Of a DNA stretch of 64,000 bases, positions 47,970 to 57,071 are shown in pieces. Source of the DNA: Streptomyces canus (GTDB lineage Bacteria; Actinomycetota; Actinomycetes; Streptomycetales; Streptomycetaceae); the NCBI RefSeq assembly GCF_041435015.1, contig NZ_CP107989.1, positions 2,852,001-2,916,000 of the forward strand. Direction: 5' to 3'. A program made the translations under genes and the position numbers. The first letter of the stretch is position 1. Every line of letters begins with the position of its first letter. Under the pieces are notes generated by a model, which did no database searches, was not told the origin of the DNA, and was given only the letters and a program-made list of their open reading frames with translations.

Positions 47970-48065
47970 ATGCACACGACCGCAGAGCTGATCGGCGCCG
48001 CGGCCACCCTCGTCGGCCTCGGCATCCTGACGCTCGCAAGCGTCCGCAGCATCAGCCGCCGTTGA
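47970..48065 (+). CDS. Small single-pass membrane peptide (31 aa)
   Basis: An ATG at 47970 preceded by GGAGG four bases upstream gives MHTTAELIGAAATLVGLGIL ending in VRSISRR. The composition is one transmembrane helix with a basic C-terminus inside. The ideal ribosome-binding site and the hydrophobic span support a real gene. Function unknown. Confidence 0.65.
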   Translation: MHTTAELIGAAATLVGLGILTLASVRSISRR

Positions 48066-48189
48066 CCGACACGAAGTCAGGGCAACCGTGCACGGGGGTG
48101 CCGTCGTCCTACCGCCCGTGTGTAGCTTGGGCGTCGGTCTGAGACCCTGATGTGGCTGAGCAGTACTTATTGACACCGGAAGGACGGTC

Positions 48190-48861
48190 GTGCACATCGT
48201 CATCATGGGCTGCGGGAGAGTGGGTTCCGCTCTCGCCCAGACCCTGGAGCAACAGGGGCACACGGTCGCCGTGATCGACCAGGACCCCACCGCCTTCCGA
48301 CGACTGGGCTCCGGTTTCGGCGGTCGCCGTGTCACCGGGGTCGGTTTCGATCAGGACACCCTGCGCGAGGCGGGCATCGAGGAGGCAGGCGCCTTCGCCG
48401 CGGTCTCCAGCGGCGACAACTCCAACATCATCGCCGCGCGCGTGGCCCGCGAGATGTTCGGCATCGAGAACGTCGCGGCCCGGATCTACGACCCCCGGCG
48501 CGCCGAGGTCTACCAGCGCCTGGGCATCCCGACGGTGGCCACGGTCCGCTGGACCGCGGACCAGATGCTGCGCCGGCTGCTGCCGTCCGGCGCGGAGCCG
48601 CTGTGGCGGGATCCCACCGGTGGGGTCCAGCTGGCCGAGGTGCACGCCTCGACCGCCTGGGTCGGTCACAAGATCAGCAAGATGCAGGAGGAGACGGGCG
48701 TCCGGGTGGCGTTCCTGACCCGCCTCGGCGAGGCGATCCTGCCCACCTCGCAGACGGTGCTGCAGGAGGGCGACCTGGTGCACGTGATGATGCGCACGGA
48801 CGACATCGAGAAGGTCGAGGCGTCCTTCGCCGAGGGCCCCGAAGAGGAGAGCGGTCACTGA
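48190..48861 (+). CDS. TrkA-family potassium uptake regulatory protein (first of two)
   Basis: A 223-aa cytoplasmic K+ channel/transporter gating protein. The NAD-binding Rossmann start is MHIVIMGCGRVGSALAQTLE with GxGxxG, then AVIDQDP. A C-terminal TrkA-C domain is seen (VQLAEVHASTAWVGHKISKM). The GTG at 48190 follows GGAAGGA by five bases. Its stop overlaps the next start (TGATG), so the two form an operon of CeoB/CeoC type. Confidence 0.88.
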   Translation: MHIVIMGCGRVGSALAQTLEQQGHTVAVIDQDPTAFRRLGSGFGGRRVTGVGFDQDTLREAGIEEAGAFAAVSSGDNSNIIAARVAREMFGIENVAARIYDPRRAEVYQRLGIPTVATVRWTADQMLRRLLPSGAEPLWRDPTGGVQLAEVHASTAWVGHKISKMQEETGVRVAFLTRLGEAILPTSQTVLQEGDLVHVMMRTDDIEKVEASFAEGPEEESGH

Positions 48862-49538
48862 TGAGGGTCGCCATTGCCGGTGCCGGTGCGGTCGGCCGCT
48901 CGATCGCGGGTGAACTGCTGGAGAACGGCCACGAGGTCCTTCTCATCGACAAGGCGCCGACCGCCATCTCGGTCGAGCGCGTCCCGCAGGCGGAGTGGCT
49001 GCTCGCCGACGCCTGCGAGATCACGTCCCTGGACGAGGCCGCGCTCCAGCGCTGCAACGTGGTGATCGCCGCGACGGGCGACGACAAGGTCAACCTGGTC
49101 GTCTCCCTGCTGGCGAAGACGGAGTACGGCGTCCCGCGGGTCGTCGCCCGGGTGAACAACCCGAAGAACGAGTGGCTGTTCAACGAGTCCTGGGGCGTGG
49201 ACGTCGCCGTCTCCACCCCTCGCCTGATGTCCGCCCTGGTCGAGGAGGCGGTGAGCGTCGGCGACCTGGTCCGCCTGCTCCGCTTCAGCCACGGCGACGC
49301 GAACCTGGTCGAGCTGACCCTGCCGGAGGAGTCGGCCCTGGCCGGCACGACGGTCGGCGACGTGGAGTGGCCCGAGGACACCTCCCTGGTCACCATCATC
49401 CGCGGCACCCGCGTCCTCACCCCGTCGCGGGAGGATTCCCTGGAGGCCGGCGACGAGCTCCTCTTCGTCGCCGCCCAGGCCCGCGAGGAGCAACTGGAGG
49501 ACCTGCTGTCGGTGCGCCGCGAGGACGCGACGGGCTGA
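48861..49538 (+). CDS. TrkA-family potassium uptake regulatory protein (second of two)
   Basis: A 225-aa partner of the preceding TrkA protein. It begins MRVAIAGAGAVGRSIAGELL (GxGxxG), has DACEITSLDEAALQRCNVVI in the Rossmann domain and a TrkA-C domain (VELTLPEESALAGTTVGDVE). Two single-RCK proteins probably assemble as a hetero-oligomer. Ends before a very strong terminator. Confidence 0.88.
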   Translation: MRVAIAGAGAVGRSIAGELLENGHEVLLIDKAPTAISVERVPQAEWLLADACEITSLDEAALQRCNVVIAATGDDKVNLVVSLLAKTEYGVPRVVARVNNPKNEWLFNESWGVDVAVSTPRLMSALVEEAVSVGDLVRLLRFSHGDANLVELTLPEESALAGTTVGDVEWPEDTSLVTIIRGTRVLTPSREDSLEAGDELLFVAAQAREEQLEDLLSVRREDATG

Positions 49539-49551
49539 GGTCTTCGAGCCG

Positions 49552-49601
49552 TACGACGACGGAGGGCGCCCTGCGTGTGCAGGGCGCCCTCCGTCGTCGT
49601 A
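49552..49601. terminator. Very strong terminator hairpin
   Basis: A perfect 23-bp stem (left arm from TACGACGACGGAGG) with a GTGT loop directly after the second TrkA gene and before the convergent DUF3159 gene. Serves both strands. Confidence 0.85.
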
Positions 49602-49617
49602 TCGGAAGGAGCGGGAA

Positions 49618-50382
49618 CTACGCCTCGCGCCGGTGCCGCCCGGCCGCGGCCTCCGTGTCCCCACGCTCCGCGGCCTGCGCCGCCTTGCGCTCCTCCTCGG
49701 CCTTCTCCTCCGCCTCCATCTCCGCGAACACGTCGATCGGAGCCGGCGCCTTCGCCAGGAAGACCCAGGTCAGCCATACGGCCAGCAGGAAGGGCGGGAT
49801 CTTGAGGGCGACCAGGACCCAGCCGAGCTGCGCGGTGTCGGCCCACCAGTACAACGGGAAGAGGATCGCGCACTTGGCGAGCAGGATCCCGCCCCAGGCG
49901 TAACTGGCCTTGGAGTACGCCTTCTTGCGGCCAGGGTTTCGGGTCCGCCAGGAGAGGTTCTCCTTGAAGACCGGGCCGAGGATGAGCCCCATCAGCGGCA
50001 CACCCGCGAGCGTCGTGATGACGTACGCCAGGCCGAGGCCCAGCGTGTACAGCATGCCCGGCAGATAAAAGTTCTTGGCGTTGCCCGTCATCATCGCGAA
50101 GACGACACCGAAGGCGACACCGAAGACGCCGCTGAAGGCGTGCTTGACGGTGTCCCGCATCACCAGGCGGACCACGACCAGCAGCAGCGACACCGCGAGC
50201 GCGGCGATCGCCGACAGGTGCAGATCCTTGTTGATCGTGAAGATCGTGACGAAGAGCAGGCCCGGCAGAACCGTCTCGACCATGCCCCGGACGCCGCCGA
50301 ACGCCTCGAACAGGGCCGCCTCGGTCACCGCCCGCGCGTCATCGGTCTGAGTGTCTTCGGTCGGCTTGTCGAGAGACGTCAC
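49618..50382 (-). CDS. DUF3159 membrane protein (254 aa)
   Basis: Begins MTSLDKPTEDTQTDDARAVT with a soluble start, then six or so hydrophobic segments (TVLPGLLFVTIFTINKDLHL, AALAVSLLLVVVRLVMRDTV, GMLYTLGLGLAYVITTLAGV) and a charged C-terminus (EMEAEEKAEEERKAAQAAER). Typical DUF3159 of actinobacteria, function unknown. Follows the OB-fold gene with three bases between. Confidence 0.85.
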   Translation of the reverse strand: MTSLDKPTEDTQTDDARAVTEAALFEAFGGVRGMVETVLPGLLFVTIFTINKDLHLSAIAALAVSLLLVVVRLVMRDTVKHAFSGVFGVAFGVVFAMMTGNAKNFYLPGMLYTLGLGLAYVITTLAGVPLMGLILGPVFKENLSWRTRNPGRKKAYSKASYAWGGILLAKCAILFPLYWWADTAQLGWVLVALKIPPFLLAVWLTWVFLAKAPAPIDVFAEMEAEEKAEEERKAAQAAERGDTEAAAGRHRREA

Positions 50383-50385
50383 CGG

Positions 50386-50784
50386 CTACTCCCGTCCCAC
50401 GGGTCGGAGTTCGTATTTCGGATTGAACAGCACCCGGCGGCCCCGGCTCATCGAGATCCGCCCGGAGGCGATCAGCTTGCGCCCCGGCTCTATCCCGACG
50501 ATGGAGCGCCTGCCGAGCCACACCACGTCCAGGGCGGCGGACCCGTCGAACAGCTCGGCCTCCAAGGCCGGGACGCCCGCGCGCGGCCGCAGGGTGACCG
50601 TGCGCAAGGTACCAGTAACGGTCACGATCTGGCGGTCGTGACAGTCGCCTATACGGGTGCAGCCGGCGGTCTCGGTGTCCTCCCGCAGCTCCTCGGACTC
50701 CAGGTCCTCCTGCGACGAGGAGAGCCGGTCGAGCATGCGCCGGAACCGGCCCACCGGCTTCTCGGAACGCGGAACAGCACTCAT
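50386..50784 (-). CDS. OB-fold nucleic acid-binding protein (132 aa)
   Basis: Start ATG at 50784 (MSAVPRSEKPVGRFRRMLDR). The OB fold is seen in DRQIVTVTGTLRTVTLRPRA and ALDVVWLGRRSIVGIEPGRK, with the ending GRRVLFNPKYELRPV. RecG/aspRS-wedge-type OB folds bind single-stranded nucleic acid. Conserved in Streptomyces next to DUF3159. Short and without a ribosome-binding site, so translation may be leaderless. Confidence 0.75.
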   Translation of the reverse strand: MSAVPRSEKPVGRFRRMLDRLSSSQEDLESEELREDTETAGCTRIGDCHDRQIVTVTGTLRTVTLRPRAGVPALEAELFDGSAALDVVWLGRRSIVGIEPGRKLIASGRISMSRGRRVLFNPKYELRPVGRE

Positions 50785-50830
50785 ATCCAAAAGCCTACCG
50801 GGGTGCGCCGACAGCGTTGTACCCGCAGCA

Positions 50831-51514
50831 CTAGCGTTCGAACCGGTATCCCATGCCCGGCTCCGTGATGAAGTGCTTGGGGTGCGAGGGGTCCGCCTCC
50901 AGCTTCCGTCTCAGCTGGGCCATGTAGACCCGCAGGTAGTTCGTCTCCGTCCCGTAGGACGGCCCCCAGACCTCCTGGAGGAGCTGCTTCTGGCCGACCA
51001 GCCGGCCGGTGTTGCGGACCAGCACCTCGAGCAGATGCCACTCGGTGGGGGTGAGGCGTACGTCTCTGCCGTGCTTCTGGACCTTCTTCGCGGCCAGGTC
51101 GACGGTGAACTCGTCGGTCTCCACCAGGACATCCTCCTCACCGCCCCCGGTGGGCTCCGCGCGGCGCACGGCGGCCCTGAGGCGGGCCAGCAGCTCGTCC
51201 ATGCCGAAGGGCTTGGTGACGTAGTCGTCGGCGCCCGCGTCCAGCGCCTCGACCTTCTCGTCGGAGGAGTGCCGGGCGGACAGCACGAGGATCGGCACCC
51301 GGGTCCAGCCGCGCAGCCCCTTGATCACCTCGACGCCGTCCATGTCGGGCAGGCCCAGGTCGAGGACGATCACGTCGGGGTGGCGGGCGGCGGCGAGCCT
51401 CAGCGCGGTGGCGCCGTCGTGCGCCGCGTCGACCTCGTACTTGCGCGCCTTGAGGTTGATCACGAGGGCGCGCACGATCTGCGGCTCGTCGTCGATGACC
51501 AACACTCTGGTCAT
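50831..51514 (-). CDS. kdpE: KdpE-type response regulator
   Basis: A 227-aa OmpR-class transcription factor. The receiver starts MTRVLVIDDEPQIVRALVIN with phospho-acceptor in VIVLDLGLPDMDG and a K in YVTKPFGMDELLARL. The winged-helix DNA-binding domain ends HFITEPGMGYRFER. It overlaps kdpD by four bases (ATGA). Known KdpE activates the kdpFABC potassium pump; that operon is not in the window. Confidence 0.9.
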   Translation of the reverse strand: MTRVLVIDDEPQIVRALVINLKARKYEVDAAHDGATALRLAAARHPDVIVLDLGLPDMDGVEVIKGLRGWTRVPILVLSARHSSDEKVEALDAGADDYVTKPFGMDELLARLRAAVRRAEPTGGGEEDVLVETDEFTVDLAAKKVQKHGRDVRLTPTEWHLLEVLVRNTGRLVGQKQLLQEVWGPSYGTETNYLRVYMAQLRRKLEADPSHPKHFITEPGMGYRFER

Positions 51515-54084
51515 GTGGCCTGCCTTTCGGGTTCTGCTGCTTCTGCTTCTGCGACGGGTGCGTCGGGGAACTCCGCGTGCGCGTCCGCCGCGCGCAGCGT
51601 CAACACCATGGTGAGGCCTCCGCCGGGCGTGTCCTCGGCGTTGAGGGTGCCGTTCATGGCCTCCGCGAAGCCCCGTGCCACCGCGAGCCCGAGCCCCACC
51701 CCGGCACCGCGCGGGGCGTCACCGTAGCGCTGGAAGGGCTCGAAGATGCGCTCCTTGGCCTCGTCCGGCACTCCGGGACCGCGGTCGACGACCCGTACCT
51801 CGACACGGTCGGCGATGGCGCTGGCGGACACCCGGACGGCATGGCCGGACGGGCTGTATTTGACGGCGTTCTCGACCAGGTTGGCCACCGAACGCTCCAG
51901 GAGCCCCGGATCGACGGCGACCATGGGCAGGGTCTCCGGGACGTCCAGCTCCACGCTTCCGTCGGGCACCCCGCCCAGGGCCATCGGCACCACCTCGTCG
52001 ACGTCGATCTCCCGGATGATCGCGGTGACCGTGCCGGTCTGGAGGCGGGACATGTCGAGCAGGTTGCCCACGAGATGGTCGAGCCGGTCGGCGCCCTCCT
52101 CGATGCCCTCCAGGAGCTCGGCCCGGTCCTCCTCGGACCACGCCACGTCGTCGGACCTGAGCGACGAGACGGCCGCCTTGATGCCGGCCAGGGGCGTCCG
52201 CAGATCATGCGATACGGCGGCCAGGAGCGCCGTACGGATGCGATTTCCCTCGGCGAGCGTGCGGGCCCGGTCGGCCTCCTCCTGGAGTCTGCGGCGGTCA
52301 AGGGCGACGGCGGCCTGGGCGGCGAAGGCGGCCAGCACCCGGCGGTCCTCGGCGGGCAGCACCCGGCCGGTGAGCGCGAGCGCCATGTGGTCCCCCACGG
52401 GCATGTCGACGTCGGCGTCCTCGGGCCGCTCCACGGGCGGTCCGAGCCCAGCCCGGCCCGCGCAGGTCCACGGCTCGACGTCGCTCGCCCGTTCCAGCAG
52501 GGCCGCCGACTCCATGCCGAAGGTCTCCCGGACGCGCTCCAGGAGCTCCTCCAGACGGGTCTCGCCACGCAGCACGTTCCCGGCGAGGAAGGACAGGATC
52601 TCCGACTCGGCGCGCAGCCGGGCGGCCTGGTGGGTGCGGCGGGCGGCGAGGTCGACCACGGAGGCCACCGATATGCCGACGCCCACGAAGATCACGATGG
52701 CGACGATGTTCTTCGGGTCGGCGATGGTCCAGCGGTGCAGGGGCGGTGTGTAGAAGTAGTTCAGCAGCAGCGAGCCGACCGCGGCCGAGGCGAGCGCCGG
52801 GAACAGCCCGCCCAGCAGGGCCGCGGCCACCACGACCGCCAGGAACAACAGCATGTCGTTGGCGAGGCCGAGGTCGACGGTGGTGAGGAGGATCGTCAGG
52901 AACGCCGGACCGGCCAGGCCGATCAGCCAGCCCCACAGGATCCGGGCCCGTCCGAGCCGCGCGCCCCGGGCGACGGGCAGTCCACGCCCCTTGGCGACCT
53001 CGTCGTGGGTGACGATGTGCACGTCCAGGTCGGGCCCGGACTCCCGGGCCACGGTCGCGCCGACACCGGGTCCGAAGACGTACTGCCAGGTCTTGCGGCG
53101 GGAGGAGCCGAGGACGATCTGGGTGGCGTTGACGCCTCGCGCGAAGTCGAGCAGCGCGGCCGGTATGTCGTCGCCGACGACATGGTGAAAGGTTCCTCCA
53201 AGGTCTTCGACGAGGGTCCTCTGGACGGCGAGTTCCTTGGGCGAGGCGGAGGTCAGCCCGTCGCTGCGGGCTATGTAGACGGCGAGGACCTCGCCACCGG
53301 CGCCCTTCTCGGCCAGCCGCGCGGCCCGCCGGATCAGCGTCCGGCCCTCCGGTCCGCCGGTCAGCCCGACCACGATTCGTTCCCTGGAGCCCCAGATCTT
53401 CGAGACCCGGTGCTCGCTGCGGTACTGCTTGAGGTACTCGTCGACCCGGTCGGCCACCCACAGCAGCGCGAGCTCCCGCAGGGCGGTGAGGTTGCCGGGT
53501 CGGAAGTAGTTCGACAGGGCCGCGTCGACCTTGTCCGGCTGGTAGATGTTGCCGTGCGCCATCCGCCGCCGCAGCGCCTGCGGCGACATGTCGACAAGCT
53601 CGATCTGTTCGGCCCGCCGTACGAACTCGTCGGGCACCGTCTCCTGCTGCCGCACGCCGGTGATCGACTCGACGACGTCGCCGAGCGACTCCAGATGCTG
53701 GATGTTCACGGTCGAGACCACGTCGATCCCGGCCGCCAGCAGTTCCTCGACGTCCTGCCAGCGCTTGGCGTTGCGCGAGCCCGGAATGTTGGTGTGGGCG
53801 AGTTCGTCCACCAGGGCGACGGCGGGGGCCCGGCGCAGGACGGCGTCGACGTCCATCTCGGTGAAGACGGCGTCCCGGTACTCCAGCTCCCTGCGCGGGA
53901 TCGCTTCAAGGCCGTGCAGCACCACCTCGGTGCGCGGTCGCCCGTGGTGCTCCACGAAGCCCACGGCGCAGTCGGTCCCCCGCTCGACCCTGCGGTGCGC
54001 CTCGGACAGCATCGCGTACGTCTTGCCGACGCCCGGTGCCGCACCGAGATAGATCCGAAGCCTGCCGCGTCCCATGAGGCCCAT
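51511..54084 (-). CDS. kdpD: KdpD sensor histidine kinase
   Basis: An 857-aa kinase. The N-terminal KdpD domain has Walker A LGAAPGVGKTYAML, then a universal-stress-like domain (RIVVGLTGGPEGRTLIRRAA). Four membrane spans lie around residues 395-480, followed by a GAF-like region, the phospho-accepting helix SHDLRTPLAGIKAAV and the ATPase domain (VENAVKYSPSG, DRGPGVPD, GVGLGLAVARGFAEA). It senses K+ limitation or turgor in other bacteria and phosphorylates KdpE. The pump genes are absent here. Confidence 0.93.
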   Translation of the reverse strand: MGLMGRGRLRIYLGAAPGVGKTYAMLSEAHRRVERGTDCAVGFVEHHGRPRTEVVLHGLEAIPRRELEYRDAVFTEMDVDAVLRRAPAVALVDELAHTNIPGSRNAKRWQDVEELLAAGIDVVSTVNIQHLESLGDVVESITGVRQQETVPDEFVRRAEQIELVDMSPQALRRRMAHGNIYQPDKVDAALSNYFRPGNLTALRELALLWVADRVDEYLKQYRSEHRVSKIWGSRERIVVGLTGGPEGRTLIRRAARLAEKGAGGEVLAVYIARSDGLTSASPKELAVQRTLVEDLGGTFHHVVGDDIPAALLDFARGVNATQIVLGSSRRKTWQYVFGPGVGATVARESGPDLDVHIVTHDEVAKGRGLPVARGARLGRARILWGWLIGLAGPAFLTILLTTVDLGLANDMLLFLAVVVAAALLGGLFPALASAAVGSLLLNYFYTPPLHRWTIADPKNIVAIVIFVGVGISVASVVDLAARRTHQAARLRAESEILSFLAGNVLRGETRLEELLERVRETFGMESAALLERASDVEPWTCAGRAGLGPPVERPEDADVDMPVGDHMALALTGRVLPAEDRRVLAAFAAQAAVALDRRRLQEEADRARTLAEGNRIRTALLAAVSHDLRTPLAGIKAAVSSLRSDDVAWSEEDRAELLEGIEEGADRLDHLVGNLLDMSRLQTGTVTAIIREIDVDEVVPMALGGVPDGSVELDVPETLPMVAVDPGLLERSVANLVENAVKYSPSGHAVRVSASAIADRVEVRVVDRGPGVPDEAKERIFEPFQRYGDAPRGAGVGLGLAVARGFAEAMNGTLNAEDTPGGGLTMVLTLRAADAHAEFPDAPVAEAEAAEPERQAT

Positions 54085-54980
54085 TGTCTTCCGCTCACTA
54101 CTGCCTACGCAGCGCCGACCTTACGGCCAACAATCCCGACAAAGGGGTCCGGGCCAGACGCGGGGCCCGCCTTTGACGCAACCCTGACGCGCCCCTCAGA
54201 CAAAGACCCGGCCAATACCGAAGGGCGCACCCCCACCCCAGCCCCACCCGGGAACACCGCACGCCCAGCGGGTCCGCGCCCTCCGCCACGGCCGGCCGCG
54301 CCGGCGCGGCCGGTGATCTCCATGGGGCCGGTGTCGAGGCCGGGGTGGACGGTCTGCCACTGCCGGACGACGGCGGCGACGGTGTCGTGCCTCGCCGGTT
54401 CCTCCGGTCGTGCGTGCCAAGGCCGAGTCCGGCGATGGACGAGCCACCCAGCCGTCGCCGGGAGCCACCCGTGACGCAGCCGGACGCGACCCTCAGGCGG
54501 AGCCCCAGCCACAGCACCCGGACGGCACCGGAGCCCGCGTCACCGTCCCTCCGCCATCCGGGAACAGCACCCCGAGGTTGGGTCCGGCTGTGCCTGGCCA
54601 CGCGAGCGCCTGTTGCAGGGGGCGCGCCGGCCGCGTGGAGCGGGAAGGCCAGGCCGTGCCGCCGGCCAGTGCGTCAGCGCGGCATCCCGCCCGCCAGGGC
54701 CGCGAGCTCACGGGCCAGGATGCGCCGCTCGTGCCGGTACAAGCGGCAGTGCGTCATGACTGTCTCCGGCACCCGCGGCACCACGCTGTGCCCCTCACAG
54801 CTCATGAGCAGTTGGAGCCCACCGCCTTGAGAAGCGCCCCGGCACCTGCTCGAGCAGCGCGATCGCACGGCCGTACGAAAAGAGCAGCCGCCCCCGGTCG
54901 AGACGCCGCATGATCCGCTCGGCGCCGGAGGAGCCGACCGCAGCCGGTCCCGTACACGCCCCAGCCGCTCCACCCCGCGC
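54085..54980. other. Decayed stretch between kdpD and the ABC ATPase
   Basis: About 900 bases without an intact gene. It contains the MarR-like relic at 54300-54395 and minus-strand fragments near 54790-54915 (RRLDRGRLLFSYGRAIALLE) and 54674-54760 that look like pieces of lost genes. No ABC permease gene is present where one would be expected downstream of the ATPase. Confidence 0.5.
54300..54395 (-). pseudogene. MarR-family regulator relic
   Basis: In one minus-strand frame the sequence RHDTVAAVVRQWQTVHPGLD then TGPMEITGR matches the start of MarR regulators (RQW...PxLD..PMEIxGRI). No start codon precedes it and the following helices and winged-helix are absent or replaced by low-complexity Gly/Ala sequence. 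A degraded fragment. Confidence 0.5.
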
Positions 54981-55673
54981 TCAGTGCCCCACGATCTCCC
55001 CGTCCCCCAGCTCCAGCACCCGGTCCGCCAGGTCCAGCAGGGTCGCGTCGTGGGTGGCGACCAGCGCGGTGACGTTCTCACTGCGTACGACGGCTCGCAG
55101 CAGCTCCATGACGGAGTGGCCGGTCTCCACGTCCAGCTGGCCGGTCGGCTCGTCGGCGACGAGGAGCGAAGGGTTGTTGGCGAGGGCGCGGGCGATGGCG
55201 ACGCGCTGCTGCTGGCCCCCGGAGAGCTCACCGGGGCGCTGCTTCGCGTGCTCCGCGAGGCCGACCAGGGCCAGCAGCAGCTCGACGCGCTCCTCACGCT
55301 CGCGGGCGTCCACCCGGCGCAGTCGCATCGGGACGCCGATGTTCTCCGCGGCGGTGAGGATCGGAATGAGCCCGAAGGACTGGAAGACGAAGCCGATACG
55401 GTCCCGGCGCAGCGCCAGCAGCCCGTCCTCGTCCAGCCCGGCGATGTCGACCCCGTCGAGCTCGACCCGTCCCCGGTCGGGCCGGTCGAGCCCGCCGACG
55501 ATGTTGAGGAGCGTGGTCTTGCCGGATCCCGAACGCCCCTTGAGGGCGACGAGTTCACCACGCGGCACCTCGAAGGAGACCCCGCGCAGCGCGTGCACCG
55601 CGGCGGCCCCCTCGCCGAACGACCTGTGGATGTCCTCGACCCGCACCATGGTCTCCGTGACCACCTGAGTCAT
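54981..55673 (-). CDS. ABC transporter ATP-binding protein (MacB/LolD-like)
   Basis: A 230-aa ATPase. The ATG at 55673 has GGGGGAG six bases upstream. Walker A is LKGRSGSGKTTLLNIV, the Q-loop FQSFGLIPILTA, the signature LSGGQQQRVAIARAL, Walker B LLVADEPTGQLDVETG and the H-loop ATHDATLL. The family pairs with FtsX-like permeases for efflux or lipoprotein release; no permease gene lies beside it. Confidence 0.9.
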   Translation of the reverse strand: MTQVVTETMVRVEDIHRSFGEGAAAVHALRGVSFEVPRGELVALKGRSGSGKTTLLNIVGGLDRPDRGRVELDGVDIAGLDEDGLLALRRDRIGFVFQSFGLIPILTAAENIGVPMRLRRVDAREREERVELLLALVGLAEHAKQRPGELSGGQQQRVAIARALANNPSLLVADEPTGQLDVETGHSVMELLRAVVRSENVTALVATHDATLLDLADRVLELGDGEIVGH

Positions 55674-55753
55674 TGCGCTCTCCCCCGTGAAACCCGTGAA
55701 ACTCGTGGCACCGGGCGCCAGTATCACCGTCCGGCGCCCGGCCTTCAACGGTT

Positions 55754-56920
55754 TCAGCTCGGGTTGTCCCCGTGAGTGAGGGTCTCCCAGGCCACGAAGA
55801 GGTTGTTGCTGCCGGCCGGGCGGTTCCGCTCGGTCAGGGTCTGCGTATTGGTCATGCCCATGCCAAGTCTGTTGTGCAGCGCGTTGTACCCGACCTCGGT
55901 GACCGGCCCGAGCCCGAGTTTCAGCGACCCGCCGCACAGCCAACTCGGCACGGCGGTCCCCAGCTCGTACCTGGCCTGGAATCCCAGCGCCTGCCGCAGC
56001 CGCTCGCCCACGTCCGTGCCGTACAGGTCCTGCCCCTGGATACGGCTCGTCTCGGCGACGTGCGAGATCGCGGAGATGCCGTACCCCGTATGCGTGAGAT
56101 CCCGGCAGGTCTCCTGGGTGAGCCCGGTGACGAAAGTGGACTGCCCCTGCCAGTAATTGACGATCTTGTCCCGGGTGTTCAGGTTCTGACTCGGCACGGT
56201 CTTCGGCAGCTCGCCGTCGGAGTCCAGGTAGACGTAGGCCGCGGTACGGGCGCGGAACTTCACCATGGCCTTGTCGTACGACGGTTTGTCCTCGAGGAAG
56301 ACGGAGATGCCGACGGCCGCCTCCATCATCGACAGCTCCCAGTTCCCGTTGGAGTTCGAGCCGTTGATGATCTCCGGCAGATAGACGTTGCGGAGCATGG
56401 TCGCGAAGCGTCCGGAGTTCGCCCAGGTCCCGGTGTACGTGTACTTGATGATCTCGGCCGCCCTGGGCCACGAGGAGCCGGCCCAGCCGGTCTGCAGAGG
56501 CGCGTTGCTGTTGGTGTGATCCGTGATCACCGCCGACCAGGCGTCCATGAGCTGGATGGCCTTCCTGGCGTACCGCTCGTCCCGGGTGACGTACCAGGCG
56601 AGGGCGTCGGTGTAGGCGGCGATCGCGTCCTCGCGCTCGTCGGTGCAGCCGTGGTTGGGATTCGAGTACGACCCGCACTCGACGACCGCCCGCGGCTTGG
56701 GCGTGCGGTTCAGATCGGCGTACTTGCTCGCCAGCATCGCGTCGAAGGCACCCTTCCAGGGCTGGGCACCGGCGTTGACCTTGGTGCGGGCGAAGTCCAA
56801 CTGCCCTTGGGAGACGGTGACTCCGGGATGGACGAAAGCGGCGGGGGCGGCGTCGGCGGGTCTGGCGAGGACACCGAGGGCGAACGCGGTGACGACCACC
56901 AGCCGTACGGAATGGCGCAT
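55754..56920 (-). CDS. Secreted alginate lyase-family protein
   Basis: A 388-aa protein with an N-terminal signal peptide (MRHSVRLVVVTAFALGVLAR, cleavage likely after ADA). The mature part is an alpha/alpha-barrel lyase type: WYVTRDERYARKAIQLMDAW, NSNAPLQTGWAGSSWPRAAE, and NSNGNWELSMMEAAVGISVF with the Asn-Trp-Glu region typical of the family. It would cut a uronate polymer outside the cell; substrate uncertain. Single gene. Confidence 0.82.
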   Translation of the reverse strand: MRHSVRLVVVTAFALGVLARPADAAPAAFVHPGVTVSQGQLDFARTKVNAGAQPWKGAFDAMLASKYADLNRTPKPRAVVECGSYSNPNHGCTDEREDAIAAYTDALAWYVTRDERYARKAIQLMDAWSAVITDHTNSNAPLQTGWAGSSWPRAAEIIKYTYTGTWANSGRFATMLRNVYLPEIINGSNSNGNWELSMMEAAVGISVFLEDKPSYDKAMVKFRARTAAYVYLDSDGELPKTVPSQNLNTRDKIVNYWQGQSTFVTGLTQETCRDLTHTGYGISAISHVAETSRIQGQDLYGTDVGERLRQALGFQARYELGTAVPSWLCGGSLKLGLGPVTEVGYNALHNRLGMGMTNTQTLTERNRPAGSNNLFVAWETLTHGDNPS

Positions 56921-57027
56921 AGCGGCTCCGTTCTCGTATGTGAACGTGAAGCGCCCCTATGAACATAGGCGTTGGCGGATGACCGTAGGTACAGACCAAT
57001 ACAGCGTCAAGACCCCGCGCACGGAAA

Positions 57028-57058
57028 AGGGCCGCACCCCACCACGGGGTACGGCCCT
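57028..57058. terminator. Terminator hairpin downstream of DUF3710
   Basis: A 13-bp stem with one mismatch (AGGGCCGCACCCC with GGGGTACGGCCCT) and a five-base loop, 14 bases past the DUF3710 stop. It separates the dut operon from the alginate lyase gene. Confidence 0.7.
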
Positions 57059-57071
57059 CGACGTCGTGCGA

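Noticed and set aside
51577..54474. 965-codon plus-strand frame over kdpD
   Set aside because: Antisense shadow of kdpD; composition is low-complexity and no motif is present.
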